A stretch of 64,000 bases of DNA. It comes from Amyelois transitella (lineage: Eukaryota; Arthropoda; Insecta; Lepidoptera; Pyralidae). Made by a program: the position numbers and the translations under genes. Positions within the stretch are counted from its first letter, which is position 1. Every line of letters starts with the position of its first letter. The notes under the pieces were generated by a model. It searched no databases. It was given only the letters and a program-made list of their open reading frames with translations, and had not been told where the DNA came from. Positions 55,701-64,000 of this stretch are shown here, piece after piece. The stretch is taken from contig NC_083530.1 in the NCBI RefSeq assembly GCF_032362555.1, positions 5,672,001-5,736,000 of the forward strand, read 5' to 3'.

Positions 55701-58700
55701 TATGACGTCCTAATGTGGGTTTGTACGTCAAAAGGGAGTGGATTCTTGTAAAAATCATACCCTATGTGGACAGAGCTAGGGGCTCCTCTTTGACTACAAT
55801 CCTGGTTTGGGTACGCGAGGCACCATAAGCGTTCGACCACAGACCTCCTTGACTTAAACTCAAAGCTTACACTCATTCTACTGTGGTAGAGTAGCGCAGC
55901 TCAATTGTAGAAAAGTAAGTTTGTAATTACGTATTTATATTGCTAATAAAACCGTTATACATAGAAAAACAAATTACTAGTAACTTTAACATATCTACCC
56001 ACTTTCGTACTCTTTTGAATCTGTCAAATTATCCATGAATTGATTGAACAGCCAAGGTGACGCAACGTGAAGTATTTTATGTGTAGTAACTATATTGTGT
56101 GTATGTTTTCAGACCTTTATTACGTGGAGAACCAGTCAACTTACCAGACGCTAGGGTTCAAGCGTTTCAACGTTGTGACAATCATCACGTCTTTATTCTG
56201 GAAACAGTCAAGAGATGCCATCTTCAAGGGGAGAGGAATGGGTGAGTCGAATGGTTGTTCGCCGCGAACTTGATCTCGCGAACCCTTTTTTTTAATAAAT
56301 TTGTGATTATCTCAAAATTTACTCAATTGATCATTAAGCCAAGTAGCTGAACGTGGCCATTCAGTCTTTTCAAGACTGTTGGCTCTGTCTACCCCGCAAG
56401 GGATATAGACGTGAACATATGTATGTATGTATGTTGACTCAATCGATTCCCCTGCAAAGGTTGCGGAAGACAGACGGGAGTCGCTTCGTGTAAAAACCTG
56501 ACTCACTCAATTCAGGAGCTATGGTCAAAGGCATAACCCGGGCTCCTCTTCAGAGTGATGAGGGAGAAGACTGTAGTAGGTACAAAGTAAGCATAAAACA
56601 GAAAGACGTGGGAGCGTCAACCCTATAATTCAGGAACAGACAGCAGCCATAGACAATTTATGAAATAGTACATAGCAATGTTGCCACTATAATGTTAGAA
56701 AACATTTTTTTCACTACCCTACAAGCTTGATCAATAAGAACTCCTCTCTTTGAACGGGGTTAAAACATAGGTTACTTTTAAAATTGAAATAAACTGTGCT
56801 CCTTTAAAAAAACATATGTTCAAGGTTTCTCAAGGCTTCTTTAAAACTAGATATTTCTTCAAATTGCCCAATTTGAAAGTAATTAAAAATAATATTGTTT
56901 TATGCCTGGTACCAATGGCAACCATTTTCATATACTCGTATATTATTGATGTGATACTTCTCATAGGCGATGGGCTAGCAACCTGTCACTATTTGAATCT
57001 CAATTCTATCATAAGCCAAACAGCTGAACGTGGTCTTTCAGTCTTTTCAAGACTACCGGCTCTGTCTACCCCGCAAGGGATATAGACCTGATTATATGTA
57101 TGCATGTAACATGTAGTTACCGGCAATTAAGAATTGGACCGCTCCATCTCATGCTCATGGGCGTAGTAAAAGGCGACTGAGGGAATAAGCGCATTAGTTT
57201 AGTGAAGTTTTTACCATGATCTTATTATCTTATTATGGCTCAGATACCCGTGCAAAGGTTGTGGAGGTTAGATGGAAGTTGCTTCGTGTTAAAACCCGAC
57301 TAATTCAATTATATAACGCACCCCGGGTTCCTCTTTAAAGAGGTGGGGATGTAGGTAACCGGGATAAATAAAAATACAATAAAATTCACAGAATTTAGTC
57401 CATATATTTGTTAGTAAATAATATAAAGCTTATTAATCTTATGTTAGTAAAAATATTGTGACAAAAACGACATTCCGTTTTCGTAACTGGTTATCAATGA
57501 AGAAAAAAATCCATGTATCTGGTTTATCAAAGATCATCTACGTTTGTTTGTTGTCTCTTAATGCGTTATCTATTGAACCAATGTTCTTGAAATTTTGAAT
57601 ATTCCAGAACATTGGTTCATTAGAATAAAAAATATAATTAAGCGTATGAAGAAGGACATAGGGTACTTTTCATCCCGGTAAAAACTATATTTCCCACGGG
57701 ATTTGCGAAAAACCTGTGTTCTTTTGTAGGTGGCGCTAAATTCGCTCGAGCGAAGCTTCGTGTAAAAGCTAGTTAAATAATAATGCAACGACGTTGAAAA
57801 AAAAAATACTACTCTCATTGCATTCATTTAAACTTTCATAAAATTAAATGACAGGTCTAGAGAGCGACCTAATCGGCGACGGTTTACAAAATGGCGGCGT
57901 TGTGATCGTTAAAAATGGCGGCAAAGTGGCAACCGTGTTCGTTCAAGCCGGGCCGGCGGATCACATGCCTAATACGGATATACTTGAGGTTTCAAACGAT
58001 TAATTTTTTCTTTTTTTTTTTTTTGCAAACACGTAGGTATGCATAGTCACATTATTTTATTTGATCGTAAATTTGGTTTTATACATTTTTTTTTAAATTT
58101 GTTTTGAGTAATTTGTATTTTAATGTAGGTAGGTAGTGCTCGTATTTTGGACCTTTCAACCGCTGGTTGAGTGGAGTTTTTTGGGCTCGCTTTCGAATAT
58201 TCTTTTTGCTGTATTGTTAAATTCGTAATGCTAAATAATACAATATTGTAATATATTTTAAAACGTTTATAAGTAGTTTTAAAAAAAAAATTTAGCCAGC
58301 CCCTGCAGAAAGACACGTGCGTCGCCGTTATTATCGCGTGAAAATCAGCGATAGTTTTTCGCGCGATAAAAACTGCGCGTGCCGTTTAGCTGGGGTTCCC
58401 TTTGATATACATCTTATTGATGTTCCGAGACATCGTCTATTCTCTAGACGGGAGCCCGGGGTGCGAATACGATAATGATTTTGTTTTGGGTCAGGTTTGC
58501 ATAGCAATAGCTGAACTAGATGCGTTAGTGCCTATTCTCTTAGTCGCCTTTTACGACGACGGTGAACCCTAAACCGCACGGCTCCTTATTTATAAGCGCT
58601 CAAAGACTCGACAGAAGACCGTAGCGGTTCAAAGGTTATTTTGTACTTAGGACTCGGTGGGGATCTAAAGGGGGACTGGGTTCAAACCGGCGGCGCTCTG

Positions 58701-61027
58701 TTGGTGCAAAAAGGCGGGAATCTGTTACGCCATTTTGTACAAACTGGACCTGGGGATCATCTCTCCAATTTGGACATTCTGAAGGTAATGTGCGCAGGCC
58801 CATTTGGCACTGGTTCAAATCCTATACCTTGGCCATCTCCCAATGACACTTTTCTTAGTTATGTACATTAGTTTGAGTGCTAACCGATGCTCTTGCGGTG
58901 AGGGAAAACATTGTGATGAGATCTGCACGTTTAGGTAAATTAATTTGTTATATTTATTCAATAAGAGTTAGGTATATATATACAAGGAGAGTGTGGAGGG
59001 AAAGGTCGGAGTGAGAAGACCAAGACGAACGTATCTTGATCAAATTAAATGATCTGAAAAATAAAAAAAAATACCTATAATTAAAGAAAGACCTTTTATA
59101 AAACTTTGACTGCCTCTGTGGCGCAGCGGTAGTACGCTTGTCTGTGTCACCGGAGGTCCCGGGTTCGAATCCCGGCCAAGGCAAGATGAGAAACGAACTT
59201 TCTCTGATTGGCCTGGGTCTTGGATGTTTATCTATATAAGTATCATATTAGTAGTGAGTTAGTATCTCGTAACACAAGTCTCGATCTTACTTCGAGGCTT
59301 ACTCAATCTGTGTAATTTGTCCCGTTTAAATTTATTTATTTACCTTGTATAAAAATCAAATTACTAACGTTCTTATTGGCTTTCCAATATAATGTTATTT
59401 TCAATTAATTTATTAATTGTATTTTTTTTTCGTGACATTTCAGCACTTCGGACTTGAAAACGAGTATAAACCAGAGACAATGGCCAATAAGAAGCAAGAG
59501 GAATGCACTGTATGTATACTATCATTTTATATCTTACTCACCTCAGCGGTGTAGTGGTTAGTAGGTCACAGAGAGGGATTTTGGGTTCCGATTCCCGGAG
59601 CGGACACAAATTAAATCTGCGGTTGTTCGTCTTGTAAGCGATAGCCCATCTAATTAGGTTGCTAGCCCATCGCCTAAAAGAAGAATCCCAAGTTTATAAG
59701 TCTATCCCTTAGTGGCCAGTTATGTCATACATGGGAAAGAGATGGTGCGGTCCTATTCTTTTTTTTATTGGTGCCGGGAACCACGCGGCACAGAACAGTA
59801 AGGATAATGTTTTTGACAATTATATTTTGACAGTTTTACTCCATATTTCGTACTAGCTGTGCCCGCGACTTTGTCCGCGTGGAATAGTTATTTTGGGCAT
59901 CATTGAAGTTCTCAAGGATGAATAATTTTCCACGATTTTTTTTAACCCTTTTTCCATTATTTTTTCGCTCCTCATAGTTGCAACGTGATGTAATATATCC
60001 TTAAGCCTTCCTCGATAAATGGTCTCAACACAAAAAGAATTTTCCGATTCGAACCAGTAGTTCCTGAGATTAGCGCGTTCAAACAAACAAACAAACTAAC
60101 TCTTCAGCTTTATAATATTAGTATAGATTCAACACAAAAATAATTTTTCAATTCGAACTAGTAGTTCCTGAGATTAGCGCGTTCAAACAAACAAACTAAC
60201 TCTTCAGCTTTATAATATTAGTATAGATTCAACACAAAAAGAATTTTTCAATTCGAACTAGTAGTTCCTGAGATTAGCGCGTTCAAACAAACAAACTAAC
60301 TCTTCAGCTTTATAATATTAGTATAGATTCAACACAAAAAGAATTTTTCAATTCGAACTAGCAGTTCCCGAGATGAGCGCGTTGAAACAAACAAACAAAC
60401 AAACAAACTGATGTAGTTAGCGTCATCAACTAACAGTCACCACACTTCCCTGTTCCCAGACAGAAAACAAGGCTTAAATCCTGGATGGACTCGCTCAAAA
60501 CCAGCGCCCTGGGTCCCATTCACACTATATGGACGGAGAGGAGGTGTAAGTGTACTTGGGTGTAGTGTGATTGTGCATGCTTTTATTTTAGAGTTACACT
60601 ATGTATGAATAGGGGTTTCTGTGGCCCGATTTGGAAGGAACTTTTTTTTTAATTTTTTTTTGTCGTATTTTTTTTTTCAGTTTTTTTTTTCAAGTTGGTG
60701 TTATGAATACCTTTGATTAGTGCCTTGTATCCTTGATTAGATATGGATGAATGTATAATTTGTAATAAATAAAGGTTTATAATTCACCAAAAAAAAAAAA
60801 ATCGTCTACTTGCTACGATTGCTTTTGATTATCAGCTGTCAAGATTTTATAATTGAATCGCCTTTTACGATACCCAGATCTAATAAAGAGTGTCCCTTAT
60901 TCTAGTTGTGAACATATGTATATATATATATACACATATATATTTACGAAAATAAAAATAAATTACATTGCCGTTTCAGGTCTCGCGCGCAAACTCGGTC
61001 ATAGAGATTGAGCCGGCAATGTATTGA
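52705..61027 (+). CDS. peroxiredoxin-like 2 / prostamide F synthase-like protein
   Basis: Exons 52705-52764, 53433-53528, 54336-54444, 56113-56241, then either 57855-57988 or 58651-58784, then 59444-59509 and a last exon at 60980-61027, give 213 aa. A shorter end uses 60460-60477. In mammals PRXL2B reduces prostaglandin H2 and prostamide H2 to the F-alpha products; the insect substrate is unknown. Family marks are VELR-like SLELRNFW, the redox pair C43-M-L-C46 in FFRRWGCMLCRLWAKE, LVGVGVEELGSKEFVEGKFF, LYYVENQSTYQTLGFKRFN, and the GDL..GG..LV..GG...HFVQ..PGD block that is duplicated. The thioredoxin-like fold is intact; there is no signal peptide. Splice sites are GT-AG, but the donors of exon 2 (GTCTTA) and exon 5a (GTTTCA) are weak. 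Introns hold many SINEs and Helitron-like elements. Confidence 0.88.
53600..54300. repeat. cluster of three SINE family A copies and a jockey fragment
   Basis: Plus-strand copies at about 53608-53860 and 53930-54085, a jockey 3' UTR piece at 54087-54170 (CTGCAGTGTAGTTTGTTCCG), and a minus-strand copy at about 54180-54300. They fill PRXL2 intron 2. Confidence 0.7.
54463..55165 (+). mobile_element. Helitron-like elements, one split by an RTE-like tail
   Basis: One copy at about 54463-54735 (TCTATACTAATATTATAAAG to GGGCGAAGCTGCGGG). A second runs from TCCTACTAATAATATAAATG at about 54735 to 55110. It is interrupted at about 54872-54995 by an RTE tail that reads GAGTTATGAATGTGGATGAA and ends GGCGTGATTTTATG, after which the host sequence resumes with GTATGTAGGTAGCTGAAGAC. 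Confidence 0.6.
55470..55666 (+). mobile_element. RTE-like LINE tail
   Basis: Plus-strand copy from GAGGAACGTGTCTTGATCAC through GAGTTATGAATGTGGATGAA to GGCGTGATTTTATGTATG. Some ORF2 codons are still readable. Confidence 0.65.
56325..57350. repeat. SINE family A and C copies in PRXL2 intron 4
   Basis: SINE A on the plus strand at about 56325-56435 and 56960-57105, with a fragment at 57110-57200. SINE C on the minus strand at about 56435-56575 and 57240-57350. Confidence 0.65.
57600..57772 (+). mobile_element. Helitron-like 3' fragment
   Basis: Contains TACTTTTCATCCCGGTAAAA and GTAGGTGGCGCTAAATTCGC, ending GTGTAAAAGCTAG about 80 bases before PRXL2 exon 5a. Confidence 0.55.
57855..57988 (+). 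CDS. PRXL2 alternative exon 5a
   Basis: 134 bases, entered in phase 1 (acceptor ACAG|GT) and left in phase 0. It encodes LIGDGLQNGGVVIVKNGGKV and FVQAGPADHMPNTDILE. The donor GAG|GTTTCA is weaker than that of exon 5b. It aligns without gaps to exon 5b. Confidence 0.75.
58651..58784 (+). CDS. PRXL2 alternative exon 5b
   Basis: 134 bases with the same phases as exon 5a, acceptor TTAG|GA and donor AAG|GTAATG. It encodes DLKGDWVQTGGALLVQKGGN and HFVQTGPGDHLSNLDILK, closer to the mammalian GGLLVVSKGG...HFVQKSPGD pattern than exon 5a. Confidence 0.82.
59108..59330 (+). repeat. SINE family B, plus-strand copy with clear tRNA-like head
   Basis: Starts TGCCTCTGTGGCGCAGCGGT with GGTTCGAATCCCGGCC as B box, then GGCCTGGGTCTTGG and the tail TACTTCGAGGCTTACTCAAT. 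The head resembles a tRNA, but the anticodon arm is not intact, so I call it a SINE. It lies in the last large intron of PRXL2. Confidence 0.78.
59650..59795 (-). repeat. SINE family A
   Basis: Minus-strand copy from GGTTGCTAGCCCATCGCC to GGTGCCGGGAACCACGCGGC. Confidence 0.7.
59854..60420 (-). mobile_element. Helitron-like element with tandemly repeated 5' end
   Basis: On the plus strand it starts CTAGCTGTGCCCGCGACTTT and reaches the usual TAATATTAGTATAGA at about 60127. The 5' part is then repeated with an exact 100-bp period (60121, 60221, 60321). Each unit has TTCAACACAAAAA, TGAGATTAGCGCGTTC and CTCTTCAGCTTTATAATATT. Confidence 0.75.
60460..60477 (+). CDS. alternative last exon of PRXL2 (short form)
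   Basis: After a TTCCCAG acceptor, six codons (TENKA, stop) join in phase 0 to exon 6 (ending EECT). AATAAA follows at about 60770 and an A-run at 60789. This would give a 203-aa protein. The competing last exon at 60980 looks more like conserved coding. Confidence 0.4.
   Translation, partial: TENKA
60980..61027 (+). CDS. preferred last exon of PRXL2
   Basis: After TTTCAG, 15 codons (VSRANSVIEIEPAMY) and TGA, phase 0. AATAAA signals follow at about 61158 and 61179. Confidence 0.55.
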   Translation, partial: VSRANSVIEIEPAMY

Positions 61028-62135
61028 AAATATCACGACCCAGGTATTATTAAACCAGTTGTTTTTGTTTGTTTGTACGCATAAATCTGTGGTATTACAT
61101 AAAATTAACATTTGAATCACACAAAAAAAACATTTAATTACATAAAATATGTGATATAATAAATTAAATTATATTCTCAATAAAATTTATAATAAATGAT
61201 ATACTAGTATAAAATTGTCTTAAATCAAACAATTATGTCAGAAACAAAATAATTATTTCCTGGGTCGAGTGCGCATGCGCGTCAACTATACAAAAACCTA
61301 GTATCTTTTCTTCCCAATATCTATAGTTACTGTCTTCGAACCATTTCTTATTCAATAATTGAAATCAAAATTATTGTGTAAAATATTAATGTTACAGTTA
61401 TATTGTTGTAAACTCTATTATTAAAACTTGTGTTATTTACATTTTAACACAAGTTATTAACGCGATAATAAGCAGTTATTCTCACTAAAATTAAATAATA
61501 GATATATTTAACAAAATATGCATATCTGCTGCATTAAAGTGCTTATTATTTTAGTCGAATAAAAGTTATTATGACATTCCATAGTTTTTTAAACAAAACA
61601 TATTTAAAAAAGAATGTATCGAAACGTTTTTATATAAGGAATATATATTTAATTAAATTTTGAAATTAAAAGACTGTTGATGGCATAAAAAATATGTCGA
61701 TATTGTACCTACACTAAATTCTATAAAGAGTGTTGAGAATACCTAACTTATTCTTTGAAATTGTCCAAAATCTATTAATATTTTTATATTTATCGTTGAC
61801 ATTATAACGATACATTTTTAAAAAAATGTAAAAAACTTAAATTTATTAATCAAAACTTAAAAATCAAAACAAAAAAAAATTAGTTTCTTTTACGAAAAAA
61901 TTGAGCCTAGAAACTTGTTTAGATTTTTTTTTGTGTTTTGTAAAAAATATTGAAATTTGTAGTTTTATTTGTTGTTAAAACAAATCTGCATTTATTGTAA
62001 TCTTTGTTTTGTGTGGGATGTCTCTCTATATGATTGTAACCATATCATTCTAGTTTTAATGTTTTGTTTTGTCGCACAATTGTTTCTATGTGAGAATTTT
62101 TTAAAATAAATTTTATAATACTATGTTTTGTTTTA
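61028..62135 (+). other. 3' UTR and flank of PRXL2
   Basis: About 1.1 kb of very AT-rich DNA with several AATAAA signals and no open frame of note. Confidence 0.5.
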
Positions 62136-62239
62136 TTTTGTCAACAAAATCTATGCAAAGACTTTTAGTACGAGTATAATAGCTTTCACGGATTTTTCTT
62201 GTAGTTTTATGTGTGTGAGAGCTATTTGCTGTGAAGTTT

Positions 62240-63735
62240 CATCCTCACCTCTTTGGAGAAGAGCCCGGGGTATGCCTTTGACCATGGATCTTAGATTGGG
62301 TGAGTCAGGTTTTTACACGAAGCGACTCTCATCTGACCTCCACAACCTTTGCAGGTAAAACTAACCCGTATAGGATCTATGGTTACACATTCAGTCGCCT
62401 GAATGTGCAGGTTTCCTCATTATGTTTTCCCTCACCGTAAGAAGAGGTCTTTGGTACATGGCCGAAGTGGGATTTGAACCTGGGCCTTTCTGCGCATCAC
62501 GCATTTTAACCAGGCACCTTACCGATTCGATGCTCTTGAAAAAGGCGTGTTCATATGTATGTAATTAATAGAAAGGCCATCTCTAAAATGTCTAGGCTGT
62601 TCCTAAGGTCATTCTTTTTTAGTATGCAAATCAGGGTGTCTTAAAAAATCGGGCATTCCTTGCAAGTTTGGGGCATCCTCTAACGTTAAGGAGGTAACAA
62701 AGCGAACACAACGTGTGGTCAAATATAGTGCAAGGAAGAAGCGACAGCGGGTCTCTACGTATACATACATACCTTTAGTCAGCTGGTAGACTGGTAGGGA
62801 TTGCAAAACAGCATTAAATCCGCGCTTTGTTTATTTTTTTTGTGCAATAAAGTTTTGCCGTGCCTTGTGGTTCCAGGCACCATTACAAAAAGAATAGGAC
62901 CACTCCATCTCTTTCCCATGGATGTCGTAAAAGGCAACTAAGGGATAGGCTTATAAACTTGAGATTCCTCTTTTAGGCGATGGGCTAGCAACCTGTCACT
63001 ATTTGAATCTCAATTCTATCATCAAGCCAAATAGCTGAACGTGGCCATTCAGTCTTTTCAAGACTGTTGGCTCTGTCTACCCCGCAAGGGATATATACGT
63101 GACCATATATATGTATGTAAAGTTTTGAGTAAGTAAATAAATACCATCACGACTCACCTAATCCAGGATCTATGGCCAAGAGCTTGCTCCGGGCTCCTCT
63201 CCAGAGTGGTGAGGATGCAATCGGGACTTTTGCCTTGAAGAAGAAGACATACCATCACGCCTGTCTCCCATTGGGACAGGCAGAGAATATGGATTGTACT
63301 AGACTTTTTGTATAGTAGGTAACTATTTATTTCAGTAAGTTAAAGGTAACAATCGCCGTGACCAAAACGCGATTGTCATATTTATAATCCACCTGTCATC
63401 CATCTCAATTCCATCATAAAGCCATACAGCTGAACGTAGCCTTTCAGTTTTTTCAAGACTGCTGGCTCTGCCTACCCCGGAAGGGATATAGACATGTAAC
63501 ACTTTCCTTCATATCTCTATATACCACTCCATATCTTTCCAATGGATGTCGTAACAGGTGACTCAGAGAAAGGCTAATAAACTTAGGATTCTTCTAGTAG
63601 GCGACGGGCTAACAAACCTGTCACTAGTTAAATCTCAATTCTATCATTTGGCGATACAGCTGAACGTGGCCTTTCAGTCTTTTCAACTGTGGGTTCTGTC
63701 CACGCCGCAAGGGATAGAGACGTATGTATGTATGT
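62240..63735. repeat. SINE family C and A copies at the right edge
   Basis: SINE C on the plus strand at about 62240-62540 with its tRNA-like end (GGGATTTGAACCTGGGCC). Near full SINE A on the plus strand at about 62860-63115. SINE C on the minus strand at about 63148-63235. SINE A fragments on the plus strand at about 63400-63500 and 63520-63735. No gene is seen up to 64000. Confidence 0.65.
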
Positions 63736-64000
63736 AGATAAACATTTTAATAATTGTCCAACGCTCATGACTTGCGCCAAGCAAGTGGGGGTCAAGTTAT
63801 TTTCACTTAAGATTCGATTCCCGTCGAGGTCGACACCGGCGCGTGCGCAGACTTCTCTCCAGGACTTTGTAAACAAGTGACTAACTCTTTTAGATCTATA
63901 TCGGTTTAATTATGACTATTGGTGAATTTGAAATTAACACTAAAGATATGCGGATCATAGTATGGTCCCGAATCATAGTAATGGGGGGTGTAACTTGTAA

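Noticed and set aside
59108-59184. A tRNA gene
   Set aside because: A and B boxes are present, but the acceptor and anticodon stems do not pair, and the same head occurs in three other copies followed by an identical SINE body.
60901-60960. (AT)n and (TATA)n runs near the end of PRXL2 as an origin or promoter
   Set aside because: A simple microsatellite of a kind common throughout the window, with no other supporting signal.
1-64000. CRISPR arrays, integrons, phage or bacterial operons
   Set aside because: The gene structure, introns and repeats are those of an insect nuclear genome; no such features are present.

Overview
This is a stretch of eukaryotic nuclear DNA from a lepidopteran insect (moth or butterfly). 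The evidence is insect-type multi-exon genes, AT-rich introns, and a dense load of short repeats: tRNA-headed SINEs, elements that start TC and end CTAG (Helitron-like), 5'-truncated non-LTR elements with (CATA)n tails, and jockey-like LINE 3' ends. The species cannot be named from the sequence. There are no bacterial operons, CRISPR arrays or rRNA genes.

Layout. 1-4.5 kb: repeats, a possible first exon of an unidentified minus-strand gene (1469-1529) and a decayed jockey-like LINE. 4.85-7.26 kb: one long exon for the homolog of the Drosophila segment-polarity protein Lines (LINS1 family). 7.3-14.9 kb: no convincing gene; UTR-like AT-rich DNA and repeats, including a 666-bp inverted-repeat transposon. 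14.9-19.2 kb, minus strand: five exons rebuilt by hand into a 328-aa NC2-alpha/DRAP1, a histone-fold transcription corepressor. Its second intron has AT-AC ends and looks U12-type. 21.7-35.5 kb, plus strand: twelve exons giving a 554-aa SNW1/SKIP (Bx42) splicing and transcription coregulator. The gene carries a degenerate RTE-like retrotransposon and two TIR elements in introns, and three tandem duplications that each copied part of an exon. 40.1-46.2 kb, minus strand: a two-exon, 106-aa cytosolic thioredoxin. 52.7-61.0 kb, plus strand: a peroxiredoxin-like 2 / prostamide F synthase-like protein (PRXL2 family) with a duplicated exon pair of identical length and phase, and two candidate last exons. 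61-64 kb: AT-rich 3' flank and SINEs.

How the genes relate. SNW1 and NC2-alpha are general nuclear regulators, Lines is a developmental nuclear regulator, and thioredoxin and PRXL2 are both thioredoxin-fold redox proteins lying head to head. There is no operon. Most of the window is repeat-derived. The most unusual signals are the 134-bp array in SNW1, where each unit holds a splice-ready copy of an exon 7 fragment, the array of stop-codon plus poly(A)-signal cassettes at the SNW1 3' end, the probable mutually exclusive exons in PRXL2, and the AT-AC intron in NC2-alpha. All exon joins were made by eye from reading frame, splice dinucleotides and family resemblance; no alignment was run.
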